Part shown: piece by piece, positions 1 through 9,213 of the stretch
Position numbering within the stretch: position 1 is the first letter of the stretch
Layout: each line of letters begins with the position of its first letter
Assembly (NCBI GenBank): GCA_951812755.1
Contig: OX638329.1
Location: 4,782,522 to 4,846,521 of the forward strand
Source of the DNA: an uncultured Latescibacterota bacterium
GTDB taxonomy: Bacteria > Latescibacterota > UBA2968
DNA: 64,000 bases
Reading direction: 5' to 3'
Notes under the pieces: generated by a model
Databases searched by the model: none
The model's input: only the letters and a program-made list of their open reading frames with translations
Told to the model about the DNA's origin: nothing
Translations under genes and position numbers: made by a program

Positions 1-2
1 GT

Positions 3-182
3 GTCATTGCAGGATATGGTACGGATAGTGCAAAAACACCGACTGATGCACCAGATGTCCTTCAGATTGTTGACCATAAAATATATTTGGAATTGTGGAA
101 CCAAATTCGGGATGAGACATTTCCGATGATCCATATTGAGGAGGAAAATAAATTTATGATTAACGGCACCAAAAGTGCGTGA
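3..182 (+). CDS. C-terminal end of an unidentified protein (cut by window edge)
   Basis: An open frame runs from the first bases to a TGA at 180-182 and encodes 59 residues ending in MINGTKSA. It holds no recognisable motif; the visible part is polar with one amphipathic stretch (KIYLELWNQIRDETF). The start lies outside the window, so neither family nor length can be judged. It could also be a chance open frame, because only 180 bases are seen. The 185 bases up to the next gene show no promoter or RNA that I recognise. Confidence 0.35.
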   Translation, partial: VIAGYGTDSAKTPTDAPDVLQIVDHKIYLELWNQIRDETFPMIHIEEENKFMINGTKSA

Positions 183-367
183 TTAACGATGTATAATACG
201 ATATGAAATTAAGACTTGTCACGAACAATGGGCTGCAAGTGTTCGAGGCAAGTCAAAGGTGTTACATGCACTGCGCTATTACCACGCAATTTGTAATAAC
301 GAATTGTGGACTTGCCCCCGAGGAGGCTCATAGTTAGATTCAATGGTGATTCCCAAGAGGATGAGAC

Positions 368-1030
368 ATGAGCGATAACTACCACAACTATCAGTTGCTA
401 TTGGCAAAAGCCGCCCAACTTTACGAGAGGCATGGGAACCGCAGGGGGAAATATATGAGCGATTTAAAGGAACTTTGTCTGGAGGATAACCACTTTGTTC
501 TTATCCATGATTTGAGAGATGCTATGCGTGAAGTGGAGACAGAATTGCGAAAGAAAATGTGGGACGAAATAGAATCTGAGCTAAAATCGGAAATTCAATA
601 CTTTCCCGATAAAAAACGCTCATATAAAAAGGGTAATAAGGGCCTATGCTACCAGTTGAGTGAATCCACCTCGCTCGAGGTTGTAGGCGACTCCGCCATC
701 TGGTTCGGGGTCCGTTGTTCCAAAAAGAAGTATAAAGACAAATATGACACGCTCAAAAATGCACTGGTGGATGTGAGTGGTGAAAAACCAGACGATGATT
801 ATCCTTGGTGGCAGAAGGTCGATAGACTGGAGGACCTCTCGCTGCTATTGAAAGATGCAGAGCGGCAGAAATATGCAAAAAAAACCGCACGGGAAATCAT
901 CGCAAAAGGCTTGAAGGAGCTTTTGGAAGTCCTCGAAGATATTGCTCTGGTGAATGCAATCAAAGAAGGAGAAAAAACAGAGCTTGTCCCCGAAGAAGAG
1001 ATATTCGAGATATTAGAAAGGCTATCTTGA
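368..1030 (+). CDS. Long putative antitoxin: nuclease-like N-terminal part joined to an antitoxin-like tail
   Basis: A 220-residue protein starting at ATG behind AGAGGA. The last 60 or so residues (AREIIAKGLKELLEVLEDIA, then NAIKEGEKTELVPEEEIFEIL) resemble the tail of small type II antitoxins paired with RelE/ParE toxins, and a RelE-like toxin follows after 3 bases. The first 150 residues instead recall the C-terminal part of PD-(D/E)XK nuclease-superfamily proteins (SLEVVGDSAIWFGVRC, DDYPWWQKV), but no catalytic D-ExK set is visible. Antitoxins of this class are usually 70-100 residues, so this looks like a fusion with a truncated nuclease-type protein. The pairing is well supported; the identity of the N-terminal part is a weak inference from memory of the family. 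The pair is expected to be autoregulated. Confidence 0.55.
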   Translation: MSDNYHNYQLLLAKAAQLYERHGNRRGKYMSDLKELCLEDNHFVLIHDLRDAMREVETELRKKMWDEIESELKSEIQYFPDKKRSYKKGNKGLCYQLSESTSLEVVGDSAIWFGVRCSKKKYKDKYDTLKNALVDVSGEKPDDDYPWWQKVDRLEDLSLLLKDAERQKYAKKTAREIIAKGLKELLEVLEDIALVNAIKEGEKTELVPEEEIFEILERLS

Positions 1031-1033
1031 ATT

Positions 1034-1267
1034 TTGAAAGTCTTATTCAGAAACAGTTTTGGAAGAGACCTCAGACGTATCCGAAATCGATCTATTGGAG
1101 AGCGCGTCAAGGAAGCGACAGAGCAAGTCAAGGAAGCAAGCGATCTTACAGAGATCAGTGATGTCCGAAAACTCCGTGGCGATAGGATTGGATTTCAACT
1201 CAACGAGGGCACCGTAATTTTCGTACGATGTTTGCCGCGCCGAGATTTTTACCAACACTTTCCCTGA
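1034..1267 (+). CDS. RelE/ParE-family toxin
   Basis: A 77-residue basic protein with the RelE/ParE fold signature: an N-terminal FRNSFGRDLRRI segment, the central VRKLRGDRIGFQL strand pair, and the C-terminal VRCLPRRDFYQHFP block typical of these ribosome-dependent mRNA interferases or gyrase poisons. Translation probably starts at TTG 1034, 3 bases after the stop of the preceding antitoxin gene, which implies translational coupling. The length is slightly short for the family (about 85-100), mainly at the N-terminus. It should be neutralised by the upstream protein. Which of the RelE or ParE activities it has cannot be told from sequence. Confidence 0.8.
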   Translation: MKVLFRNSFGRDLRRIRNRSIGERVKEATEQVKEASDLTEISDVRKLRGDRIGFQLNEGTVIFVRCLPRRDFYQHFP

Positions 1268-1371
1268 CCACCTCGCCTACCAAATGCTCAAGTTCCTCCT
1301 GCATCTATTGCCCGCATCCGTCCCCTCTACACAAATCCCCACTTCCACTGCTCAATCCATAATCGCCTTTT

Positions 1372-1391
1372 ATCTGCGTTCATCTGCGTTC
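1372..1391. repeat. Two tandem copies of a 10-base unit
   Basis: ATCTGCGTTC is repeated twice back to back in the gap between the toxin and the end of glyA. No coding or hairpin function is visible. It may be a remnant of an interspersed repeat. Confidence 0.4.
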
Positions 1392-1410
1392 ATGCTCGAA
1401 TTACTCGCCT

Positions 1411-2925
1411 TCATTCTGCGGACCCAAACGCCTTTTGCAAATACCCCAAATCGAGTTCGGGATAAACCGGGAATCGCGCGAGGAGATTACCGATCCTCTG
1501 TTGGGCGTATTCGAGCACACCATCCTGGATTCTGTACTGGACCTTGCTAAATTGCCCCGCGCTTCTGCCCCTCGTGAACTTCAATGGCCGTGCCTGGGTA
1601 AGCACATTGCCCATGACCGCGCCGATCTCCTGCATCTCCTCTGCCCCCATACCAAGCGTCGTAAGCGCCGGTGTCCCCACCCTGAGACCACTGGTGTACC
1701 ATGGCCCATTGGGATCAAAGGGAATAGTATTCTTATTCAGTGTAATCCCGGCATCGCGAAGCAGGGTCTCGGCCTGACGACCCGTGAGATTAAAAGGCGT
1801 AACATCAATCTGTAGCAAATGATTGTCCGTTCCCCCTGTGAGAACCGTAAGCCCCGCGTCCATACACGCCTGTGCGAGCACCTGGGCATTATCGACAATT
1901 CTGGCGGCATACGCTTGAAACTCGGGCGTACTCGCTTCCTGAAACGCGACAGCTTTGGCAGCCATCACATGGGGCAAAGGACCCCCGAGCACCATCGGGC
2001 AACCTTTATCGACCTGCTCGGCAAATTCTTCCGTACACAAAACCATCCCCCCTCTGGGACCGCGCAGAGTTTTGTGTGTGGTCGTCGTAACGACATGGGC
2101 ATGGGCAACCGGATCAAAATCGCCCGCAAAAACTTTGCCGGCAACCAACCCGGCAAAATGCGCCATATCGACCATAAAAATAGCCCCCACTTCATCGGCG
2201 ATATCCCGAAAAATGCGGAAATTAATTTTCCGAGGATAAGCACTATAACCCGCTAAAAGAATCAAAGGTTTGACCTCTCTGGCCTGGTCGCGGATTTCAT
2301 CGTAGTCAATCAGGCCAGATTTTTTATTCACCGTGTATGCATGTGCCTCAAACATGCGCCCGGACACATTGATGCGATAGCCATGCGTGAGATGTCCCCC
2401 GGATGAAAGATCCAGCCCCAGGAGCTTTTGATTGCCCAATTGTGTGCGAAGCGCGTCCCATGCTTTGGCCGAAAGATCAAAGGGTGATTTCTGACCCATT
2501 TTTTCGAGCGCGACATCTTGAACACGTCCCGAGAGAATCGCCCAAAAAGCGACCATATTGGCATCTGCGCCCGAATGGGGTTGCACATAAGCGTGATCTG
2601 CACCAAATAGATCGCACGCCAGTTTTGAAGCCAGGCTTTCAATCGCATCTACATTATCACAACCGGCGTAAAAGCGGTGATCGGGAATGCCCTCGGCGTA
2701 CTTATCGGTCAACAAATTGCCCATAGCCAGTTGCGTGGGCAAAGAACAATAATTCTCGCTCGCAATCATCTTGAGATTTGAACGCTGGTCGGCCAACTCG
2801 CGCACAATATTTTTCGCCACATCAGGCGATACAGCAGCCACCTGTTCCAGCGAGGCCAAATAGGCGACAAATCCGGGATTTGGGGTGGGATTTTGAGACA
2901 GATAGTTGGCAAGAGGACTGGACAT
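1411..2925 (-). CDS. glyA: Serine hydroxymethyltransferase
   Basis: A PLP enzyme interconverting serine and glycine with tetrahydrofolate, the main cellular source of one-carbon units. The 504-residue protein shows the family core: [12 protein letters not shown] near 50, [12 protein letters not shown] near 82, QPHSGADAN near 115, [13 protein letters not shown] near 251, and the PLP lysine in [14 protein letters not shown] (Lys285). An insertion of about 45 residues around 131-175 makes it the long form known from spirochaetes and chlamydiae rather than the 420-residue E. coli form. I chose ATG 2925 because GAGGAG lies 7 bases upstream; an upstream in-frame ATG at 2988 would fall inside the leader. 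Expression is controlled by a ZTP riboswitch and terminator in the 5' leader (see 2951-3072). Confidence 0.97.
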   Translation of the reverse strand: MSSPLANYLSQNPTPNPGFVAYLASLEQVAAVSPDVAKNIVRELADQRSNLKMIASENYCSLPTQLAMGNLLTDKYAEGIPDHRFYAGCDNVDAIESLASKLACDLFGADHAYVQPHSGADANMVAFWAILSGRVQDVALEKMGQKSPFDLSAKAWDALRTQLGNQKLLGLDLSSGGHLTHGYRINVSGRMFEAHAYTVNKKSGLIDYDEIRDQAREVKPLILLAGYSAYPRKINFRIFRDIADEVGAIFMVDMAHFAGLVAGKVFAGDFDPVAHAHVVTTTTHKTLRGPRGGMVLCTEEFAEQVDKGCPMVLGGPLPHVMAAKAVAFQEASTPEFQAYAARIVDNAQVLAQACMDAGLTVLTGGTDNHLLQIDVTPFNLTGRQAETLLRDAGITLNKNTIPFDPNGPWYTSGLRVGTPALTTLGMGAEEMQEIGAVMGNVLTQARPLKFTRGRSAGQFSKVQYRIQDGVLEYAQQRIGNLLARFPVYPELDLGYLQKAFGSAE

Positions 2926-2950
2926 GGCTATTCTCCTCATATTTCGCCCG

Positions 2951-2998
2951 AATACAAAAATAGCCCGGGCTGTGTGTGGATATTTCATAAGCCCAGGC
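2951..2998 (-). terminator. Riboswitch-controlled intrinsic terminator in the glyA leader
   Basis: On the minus strand GCCTGGGCT (2998-2990) can pair with AGCCCGGGC (2971-2963), nine pairs with one G-U, followed by TATTTTTGTATT (2962-2951). The left arm includes the last conserved block of the ZTP aptamer, so aptamer folding and terminator folding exclude each other. Ligand binding should therefore allow read-through into glyA. Confidence 0.8.
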
Positions 2999-3072
2999 GA
3001 TCGGCTATCGGATAAAGAGCACTGCGCTTCCCCGTGGTCGATTCCACGTTCATTCGCCAGTCACACAGACCC
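2991..3072 (-). promoter_or_regulatory. ZTP (pfl) riboswitch aptamer upstream of glyA
   Basis: The transcript reads GTGTGACTGGCGAA (3066-3053), then a GTGG/CCAC hairpin followed by GGGGAAGC, and ends with CGCCTGGGC (2999-2991). These are the conserved blocks of the pfl RNA: the GUGACUGGCG internal loop, the hairpin with its GGGGAGC flank, and the CGCCUGGGC loop. Pfl RNAs bind ZMP/ZTP, which accumulate when 10-formyl-tetrahydrofolate is short, and are known to control glyA, folD and purH. Here the aptamer starts just after the predicted transcription start and its 3' strand is shared with a terminator, the standard on-switch arrangement. Confidence 0.9.
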
Positions 3073-3084
3073 TTGTCGAAAATC

Positions 3085-3112
3085 AATATACAGAATTGCA
3101 GACCAAAGTCAA
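3085..3112 (-). promoter_or_regulatory. Sigma-70-type promoter of glyA
   Basis: TTGACT (3112-3107) and TATATT (3090-3085) are separated by 16 bases. A start near 3078 would place the ZTP aptamer at the very 5' end of a leader of about 150 nucleotides, which supports the assignment. Confidence 0.75.
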
Positions 3113-3134
3113 CGGTTTGTTGCAACAACGCCTG

Positions 3135-4580
3135 CTAAAATAACTCACGCAAACGCCGCCATTCACGGGGCGTAAAAAAACGCCAGCCCCACAAAATGAG
3201 GGGATAGCCCGCAATGAAGATGATACGTGCAATAACACCTTCTATCGACGTATCGTGAAGATAAGGAGATAACACGACAAAAACAATACCTCCTGAAACA
3301 CATATTTTCCCCAAACGCCCATATTCGTAGGGCACTGGATAAAACCGACGCACGATGAGATAAAGCAAAATAACCATCAAAACATGTGCGATGAGCGTGC
3401 TATAAGCAGCGGCAATAAATCCAATTTTGGGCAAAAGGAGAATATTGACAGCGATATTCACACACGCACCAGTGCCCACAATAAACGGCAAAGATCCCGC
3501 GCGACCTCTGGCATATACGCCCGCAGTGAGAATGATATAAAGACCGTAAAAGAAAAATGCCAGCCCCACCAGGGGGGCAACCCGTATGCCCTCGAGATAG
3601 ATCTGTGCATTATCGCCAGCAATCAAAACGATAATTTCGCGTGCAAAAGTGGCTAAAATCAGACAGCCGAAAATACCGAACAATGTAAAATACGTGGTGA
3701 CGCGCGCACACATCTGCCGCGTTTCGTCTTCCTCGGTTTCATCGAGCACGGCAGGTGCCCAGGCTGTGCGAAACGCTTTGACTATAAAAAAGAGGGGCAT
3801 GCCGAGTTTGTAGGTAATGCCGTAAATACCCAGATTGTCGAGATCTAAAAAAAAGCGGATCAGGAAGCGATCAGACAAATTGATGATGAGAACCAAAAGG
3901 GTCGATGGCAAAAAAGGGAAACCAAAACGCAGAAGTTCGCGAAACGCGTACATATCAAAAGTTGGACGAATCAGGCGCAGACCAACGGGAAACATGACAA
4001 TAAGTGCAAAGAGAGAACTGATGAGATTGGCTTCAAAAACCGCGATAGGACCTCGTCCGAGACCTGCGATAAAATAAGCGGTAAGGCCGAGTTGTAGCGT
4101 GTGTTGAATCACCCGCACAATCGCATAGTGAAAAGACCGCTGTCGGGCGCGACAAAGCGTGAAAAGGGGTTCTGAGAGCGCGTCCAAAAGGACAACGGCA
4201 GCAATAAGTTCGAAGACCACGCTATAATCCGCGCCACTCAAAAGATGATGTGCGAGACTCTCGGCATTGATCCAGACCAAACTCGACAGAATAACACCTG
4301 TGGCGAACAGTGCCCAAAATGCAGAGCTAAATGCAGCGCGATATTTGCCGAGATCGGTCTTGCCAGATAAGAGTCTGATCAGCGCGGGATTGAGACCAAG
4401 AGAATAAAAAACCGCGCTAAATCCGATAAATGCAAATGCCAGAGACAAAATGCCATTGTCAGCAGGCGTGAGATGTCTGGCATAGACGGGTACGAGCAAA
4501 ATGGACACAGCGCGACCGAGCAAATCGCCCGTGCCATAGACCGCCGTGTGTTGTGCGAGGGATTTAATTCGAGAGAACAT
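3135..4580 (-). CDS. Polysaccharide flippase (MOP superfamily, Wzx-like)
   Basis: A 481-residue integral membrane protein with about 12-14 hydrophobic segments over its whole length. The N-terminus (HTAVYGTGDLLGRAVSILLV, PVYARHLTPADNGILSL) is the signature of oligosaccharide flippases, which move lipid-linked glycans across the inner membrane for O-antigen, capsule or related polymers. I use ATG 4580, which lies 10 bases past the priA stop; the open frame upstream overlaps priA. No glycosyltransferases are adjacent, so the substrate cannot be named. It is the last gene of the lptD-to-flippase run and probably shares its transcript. Confidence 0.88.
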   Translation of the reverse strand: MFSRIKSLAQHTAVYGTGDLLGRAVSILLVPVYARHLTPADNGILSLAFAFIGFSAVFYSLGLNPALIRLLSGKTDLGKYRAAFSSAFWALFATGVILSSLVWINAESLAHHLLSGADYSVVFELIAAVVLLDALSEPLFTLCRARQRSFHYAIVRVIQHTLQLGLTAYFIAGLGRGPIAVFEANLISSLFALIVMFPVGLRLIRPTFDMYAFRELLRFGFPFLPSTLLVLIINLSDRFLIRFFLDLDNLGIYGITYKLGMPLFFIVKAFRTAWAPAVLDETEEDETRQMCARVTTYFTLFGIFGCLILATFAREIIVLIAGDNAQIYLEGIRVAPLVGLAFFFYGLYIILTAGVYARGRAGSLPFIVGTGACVNIAVNILLLPKIGFIAAAYSTLIAHVLMVILLYLIVRRFYPVPYEYGRLGKICVSGGIVFVVLSPYLHDTSIEGVIARIIFIAGYPLILWGWRFFTPREWRRLRELF

Positions 4581-4590
4581 AGTTGACCGC

Positions 4591-7035
4591 TCAAAGCATC
4601 GACATTGGATCGACATTGATCGCCAGAGTGACACCACGAGACCGGCGTTTGTTGGGGGCAAATTGCGAGGCGGCTTCGCGAGCGGCGGCATTGAGATGGC
4701 TGTGCGAACCGGACTTGAGCAAAACCTGCCAGCGATAGGTGCCCTGGATACGCGCGAGAGGGGCCTGTACGGGACCCAGAATTTCGACATCAGGAGGTGT
4801 TTGTTCTCGCAAAGTCTGCGCGATTATGCCAGCCGCACGTGTGACTTCGTGTTCATCTTTGCCCTTAAAAACCAGGAGCACCACGCGTCCAAAGGGCGGA
4901 TAACCGAGGCTCTGACGCGCATTGAGTTCGCGCTGTGCAAAAGTTTCAAAATCGTGGTACTGCGCGCATTGCACGGCTTCGCCATCGGGCATATAAGTTT
5001 GAATAACGACTTCCCCCGGAATCTCGCCTCGCCCGGCGCGCCCACTGACTTGAGTCAGCAATTGGAATGTGCGTTCGCTGGCGCGAAAATCCGGCAGGTG
5101 AATACTCGTATCCGCAGAAATGACGCCCACGAGTGTCACGCCGGGAAAATCAAGTCCTTTGGCAATCATCTGCGTGCCGAGCAAAATATCGGCCTCGCCT
5201 CGAGAAAAGCGACTGAGTATGCGGTCATGCGCGCCCTTGCGGCTCGTGGTATCCACGTCCATTCGCAAAACGCGCACACCGGGAAATTGCTCTACAAGAG
5301 TCTCTTCAACGCGCTGTGTTCCCACGCCGAGGAAATGAAAATTGCTGCTGTGACACGACGGACACGCCGAGGGCGATGGCTCAATATAACCGCAGTAATG
5401 ACAGAGCATCAGGCGCCGAGCCGCGTGATAGGTCAGAGTAACATGGCAGTGATCGCACTGAATACTTTCCCCGCAATCGGCGCATTGAACCGCAGGCGCG
5501 TACCCGCGCCGGTTTTGAAGCAAAATGGTGCGTTGCCCCTTTTCAATGCGTTCGCGCATCTTTTCTCGCAACGGACGAGAAAACAAACTGCCACCTTCGT
5601 GCCGCATATCCACAAGTGTGACAGTGGGCAGTGGGCGATTGTCGATGCGCTCTGGCAATATGAGAGCGTTGAATTTTTGCGTCTGTGCATTGTGATGCGA
5701 TTCCAGAGAAGGGGTTGCCGACCCCAGCACAATGGGAAAATTTTGCAGATGGGCGCGCATCACAGCGACATCCCGCGCATTGTAGCGAGGTGCGGGATCG
5801 TCTTGTTTGTACGAACCATCGTGTTCTTCGTCAATGATGATAAGACCCAGATTTTCTACAGGTGCAAAAATAGCTGAGCGTGCACCAATAACAACTGGGC
5901 GTTTTCCCCTGCGAACCTCGCGCCAGGCATCATAGCGTTCTCCAGCGGACAAGGCACTGTGCAAAACCGCGACTCGATCGCCAAAATGGACGCGAAAGCG
6001 GCGGACGGTTTGTGGCGTCAGGGTGATCTCCGGCACGAGAACAATCGCGCCTTTTCCCGATGCGAGCGCGTGTGCAACCGCCCGAATATAAACCAGTGTT
6101 TTGCCGCTACCCGTCACTCCGCGCAAAAGGTGAACCTGAAAAGCATTTTCATCAACACTTTGTCTAATCGCCTGGATACCCCGCGCTTGATGGGGCGTAA
6201 GCGTTACATCCTCTGGCGGAGGAAGATCTGTATCGGCATAAGGGTCGCGCACCACTTCGCGATCAATAAAACAGATCAAATTGCGCTTGACCATTTCTCT
6301 CAATACGCCCGATGAAATCCCTTCTGCAGACAGTTGTGAGGCCAACAAGGGGTGATTTGCCGAACGCAGACGGCGAATACACTGCGCCTGGCGAGGGGCG
6401 CGTTTTTCCAGTGTGGGCAATTCCAGATCAAACCAGCGCGGATCGTTGGGCACAAGAGCCACCGCACGCTGGGTTTTGGTTTTTACTTTTGGTGCTGACA
6501 TCTTTTGAAACGCGACCAGAACACCCCGCTTCAACAGGCCGTATATCGCAGGCTGTACGCCCTGTTTTCCAAGTCGTTTTTGAAGTTGGCGCATCGATGC
6601 CGAACCGAGTTCGCCCAAAACGGTGACGACCTCGCGCTGGCGTGGGGAAAGCATGCGACTGATCGCGTCGTCAAAGTTTTTTTCAAGGGCAAAATGCTGC
6701 CCACTATCCAGGTGAATGCCCGATGGAAGAGCCGCAGAAAGCACTTCCGAGAGACTGCACAGATAATACCATGCCATCCACTTGCACAATTCGAGCATCG
6801 GCGGTATCACAAGCGGATAAGAATCGAGGATTTGGGCAATGGTCTTGACGCGATTGGAGGGCAGATCGCACGTTTCGCAAAAGCCGACGACAATACCCGT
6901 AACCCAGCGTTCTCCAAAAGGAACGAGAACGCGGTAGCCCGTTTGCAGATCGTTCTGGAGATCGTCGGGAATGCGGTAGGTAAATGTATCGAGGGACGTG
7001 CCCAGAGGAACGATGTGTGCAAAGGGATACGCCAT
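4591..7035 (-). CDS. priA: Primosomal protein N' (PriA helicase)
   Basis: The 3'-to-5' superfamily 2 helicase that reloads the replisome at stalled forks. The 814-residue protein has the N-terminal DNA-binding region, the Walker A motif GVTGSGKT at 306-313, the DEEH box near 401, the paired zinc-binding CxxC motifs from about 515 (CADCGESIQCDHC, CHYCG, CPSC), and the C-terminal helicase motifs (LLGTQMIAKGLDF, QVSGRAGR). The length fits the family (730-830). The ATG at 7035 gives the expected N-terminus (MAYPFAHIVPLGTSLDTFTY) and lies 9 bases after the rodZ-like stop, so the genes are co-transcribed. Confidence 0.97.
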   Translation of the reverse strand: MAYPFAHIVPLGTSLDTFTYRIPDDLQNDLQTGYRVLVPFGERWVTGIVVGFCETCDLPSNRVKTIAQILDSYPLVIPPMLELCKWMAWYYLCSLSEVLSAALPSGIHLDSGQHFALEKNFDDAISRMLSPRQREVVTVLGELGSASMRQLQKRLGKQGVQPAIYGLLKRGVLVAFQKMSAPKVKTKTQRAVALVPNDPRWFDLELPTLEKRAPRQAQCIRRLRSANHPLLASQLSAEGISSGVLREMVKRNLICFIDREVVRDPYADTDLPPPEDVTLTPHQARGIQAIRQSVDENAFQVHLLRGVTGSGKTLVYIRAVAHALASGKGAIVLVPEITLTPQTVRRFRVHFGDRVAVLHSALSAGERYDAWREVRRGKRPVVIGARSAIFAPVENLGLIIIDEEHDGSYKQDDPAPRYNARDVAVMRAHLQNFPIVLGSATPSLESHHNAQTQKFNALILPERIDNRPLPTVTLVDMRHEGGSLFSRPLREKMRERIEKGQRTILLQNRRGYAPAVQCADCGESIQCDHCHVTLTYHAARRLMLCHYCGYIEPSPSACPSCHSSNFHFLGVGTQRVEETLVEQFPGVRVLRMDVDTTSRKGAHDRILSRFSRGEADILLGTQMIAKGLDFPGVTLVGVISADTSIHLPDFRASERTFQLLTQVSGRAGRGEIPGEVVIQTYMPDGEAVQCAQYHDFETFAQRELNARQSLGYPPFGRVVLLVFKGKDEHEVTRAAGIIAQTLREQTPPDVEILGPVQAPLARIQGTYRWQVLLKSGSHSHLNAAAREAASQFAPNKRRSRGVTLAINVDPMSML

Positions 7036-7044
7036 AGAAACAAA

Positions 7045-8013
7045 CTATCGGCCGATCTGCGGACCAGAAGGCATTTTGTCGAGTTCTTCGACTTTGATGA
7101 GAGTGCGAGAAATGGTCAAGCGAAGGCCGCGATCGGGTGGGGTGGCAAATTCGAGAGGCTGGTTCTGTAGTGAAAACGAAATCGGGCCAGCACGCTGTAT
7201 CTCCACTTGAAAGTGGTCATAGGCCAGCCAGCGTTGCTCCCTGCCGGGTGAAAGCACACCATCAAAAACCCCGCGACCATCGGCAGTAATGGATAGATGC
7301 GCGTTTTCTCTTGCAACGCCAGAAAGAGTCATGATTTCTCCTTCAGCAATGACGCCGGGAATGGGCAAATTATATGTGGAGAGCACAGCGAGTGCTGGTT
7401 GGGAAGTTGGCGTCTCCGCTACAATACCCATGTCTCCCGAAGTGCGAGTAGTCAGGGAGGAAGGCATAACAGATTCTGTGCTGTCTCGTAGTTGCATCTC
7501 TTGCACGGATTTCGCGCTGTCCTGCATTCCAGGCAGCATCTCCTTTTCGGAAATGCTTATTTGTTCGGGTGGGATAACCGATTCCGTGTTATCTGGTATT
7601 GGAAGAGGTGATGTGGTTGTATCAAGCGGCGCTGTGAGCGGTGTTTCTTCACGCGAGTTAAAAATAATGATCACCACTACAATCACCGCGAATGCGAGCA
7701 ATGAGATAAATATTTTATTGCGGTCTATCCCGCGTTCTGGAGGAGGCTGTACTATAACCCGCTCGCGCGGCAACTCAACGCTTCTTTCAAAAAGAATAAG
7801 GATGTCCCGAACATTGAGGTTGAGTGCTTGTGCATAAGTTTTGAGAAATAAACGCGCGTAAGCTACGGGCAATAAATCGAATTGGCCCGCTTCGAGCACC
7901 TTGATAAACTCGGGATTGATCCGCGTGTGTTCGTAAATATCGCCGATACTCAGACCCAAATTCTCGCGTTGCGTTTTGAGTAACTCACCAATGTCTTGTT
8001 TTTCATCTGCCAT
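7045..8013 (-). CDS. rodZ: RodZ-like cell-shape protein: helix-turn-helix, one membrane span, C-terminal beta domain
   Basis: A 322-residue protein with an N-terminal RodZ-type HTH (GELLKTQRENLGLSIGDIYE, then INPEFIKVLEAGQFDLLP, residues 8-60), a single membrane segment at about 105-125 (FISLLAFAVIVVVIIIF), a low-complexity Ser/Thr/Pro periplasmic linker, and a C-terminal DUF4115-like domain from about 240. RodZ anchors MreB filaments to the membrane during rod growth. MreB is not in the window. The HTH is the part best conserved; the linker is unusually rich in TESV-type motifs. It sits between maf and priA in the same run. Confidence 0.85.
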   Translation of the reverse strand: MADEKQDIGELLKTQRENLGLSIGDIYEHTRINPEFIKVLEAGQFDLLPVAYARLFLKTYAQALNLNVRDILILFERSVELPRERVIVQPPPERGIDRNKIFISLLAFAVIVVVIIIFNSREETPLTAPLDTTTSPLPIPDNTESVIPPEQISISEKEMLPGMQDSAKSVQEMQLRDSTESVMPSSLTTRTSGDMGIVAETPTSQPALAVLSTYNLPIPGVIAEGEIMTLSGVARENAHLSITADGRGVFDGVLSPGREQRWLAYDHFQVEIQRAGPISFSLQNQPLEFATPPDRGLRLTISRTLIKVEELDKMPSGPQIGR

Positions 8014-8030
8014 AGATGTTTGTATTCCCG

Positions 8031-8639
8031 TTATTTGCTATATCTATTTTCAGGTATAATCGTCCAGAGCGATTGCCCGACCAGACGGTGATAAAGGTTC
8101 CAAAAACTCGCAAGCGGCAAGCCCACCACATTGTAGAAGCAGCCGGATATAGATTGAATAAATGCAGATGCACGCCCCTGCGCGCCATAAGCACCGGCTT
8201 TATCCAGAGAATCTCCAGTGGCGACATAGCGCGAGATATCCTCCGATGAGAGCACGCGCATGGTAACGTGAGTAGTTGCAACTTCTGTGAGGGTCTGCCC
8301 AGTTTCCGTATCTGTCAGGACCAATCCGGTATAGACCTGATGGGTTTTTCCCGAAAGTTGCGCCAGCATGTCTTTGGCGTGTTTGGCGTCATTCGGTTTC
8401 TCGAAAATCGCGTTTTCCAATGCCACCACTGTATCGGCTCCCAAAACGAGCGCGTGGTCAAAACGGTGGGCAACCGCCTGTGTTTTGCGCTGTGCGATTT
8501 CTCGCACATGTTCGGCGGGTGGCAAGATAGTATCCAGAGCCTCATTGGCATTGCTCGGCGCGATCTCAAACGGAATATCCAACAAACGCAACAAACTCGC
8601 ACGCCTGGGCGAGGCAGAAGCGAGAATCAGTTTCTTCAT
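8031..8639 (-). CDS. maf: Maf-family nucleoside triphosphate pyrophosphatase
   Basis: A 202-residue Maf protein, a house-cleaning pyrophosphatase acting on dTTP/UTP or modified nucleotides and linked to septum formation. Seen: the N-terminal [16 protein letters not shown] substrate loop, LGADTVVAL with the catalytic Asp near 69, [23 protein letters not shown], and [10 protein letters not shown]. The GADTVVAL and AGAYGAQG motifs fit the YhdE/dTTP-UTP subgroup, though this assignment is tentative. Its ATG overlaps the dtd stop as ATGA, which indicates coupling. Confidence 0.95.
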   Translation of the reverse strand: MKKLILASASPRRASLLRLLDIPFEIAPSNANEALDTILPPAEHVREIAQRKTQAVAHRFDHALVLGADTVVALENAIFEKPNDAKHAKDMLAQLSGKTHQVYTGLVLTDTETGQTLTEVATTHVTMRVLSSEDISRYVATGDSLDKAGAYGAQGRASAFIQSISGCFYNVVGLPLASFWNLYHRLVGQSLWTIIPENRYSK

Positions 8640-9079
8640 ATCTCTGAGTCAATCATCAATGTGACTGGACCTGTATTGTGAATTTCAACCTGCATATACG
8701 CGCCGAAAACACCTGTTTCAGTCTGAATACCAAGGGTGCGGAGGTGCTGAACAAATTGCTCGTACAAGGATTTGGCAATACCTGGTGGCGCAGCCCGATT
8801 AAAACTCGGACGGCGGCCTTTGCGGGTGTCGGCGTGCAGCGTAAATTGCGAAACCACCAGCGCCTGTCCACCCGTGTCGAGCAGGGATCTGTTCATCTTG
8901 CCCTGATCATCTTCAAAAATTCTCAAATTTGCACATTTCTCAGCAACATACTCCATATCCGGAAGGCCATCGGTATCGCTAATACCCAGCAGAATCAAAA
9001 GACCGCGATCAACTTGCCCAACAATTTGCTCTTCAACGCGAACCGTTGCCCTGCATACCCGCTGAATCAATGCCCGCAC
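8636..9079 (-). CDS. dtd: D-aminoacyl-tRNA deacylase
   Basis: Removes D-amino acids (and misloaded Gly) from tRNA. The 147-residue protein shows ALIQRV at the N-terminus, the active-site block [17 protein letters not shown] near 75-92, and the NTGPVT motif near the end, in which the Gly-Pro pair enforces chirality. I choose GTG 9079, because it gives the family N-terminus MRALIQRV and has GGAGGG 4 bases upstream; the longer ATG starts at 9091 and 9112 would add non-family residues. It overlaps maf by 4 bases. Confidence 0.95.
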   Translation of the reverse strand: MRALIQRVCRATVRVEEQIVGQVDRGLLILLGISDTDGLPDMEYVAEKCANLRIFEDDQGKMNRSLLDTGGQALVVSQFTLHADTRKGRRPSFNRAAPPGIAKSLYEQFVQHLRTLGIQTETGVFGAYMQVEIHNTGPVTLMIDSEI

Positions 9080-9213
9080 ACTACCCTCCATTGTTAAAAA
9101 TGCATGTATCATTTATAACCTATTTACGGCATGTGTGCAAGGTGAAACGTGAGACGTTAGACGTGAGAGGGGGGGTAGGATACTTATCTCTTTCGTCTCA
9201 CCTATCACGGCCT

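Noticed and set aside
1284-1550. Plus-strand ORF between the toxin and glyA
   Set aside because: It runs into glyA antisense, has no SD and no recognisable product.
4546-5877. A 443-codon plus-strand open frame
   Set aside because: It is antisense to priA, whose motifs are complete; its translation shows no family features.
7289-7837. Plus-strand open frame opposite the rodZ-like gene
   Set aside because: Antisense shadow; the minus-strand gene has the HTH, membrane span and operon context.
9113-9213. Short repeats of ACGTGAGACGTTAGACGTGAG type between lptD and dtd
   Set aside because: Too short and degenerate to call an element; no hairpin or gene.
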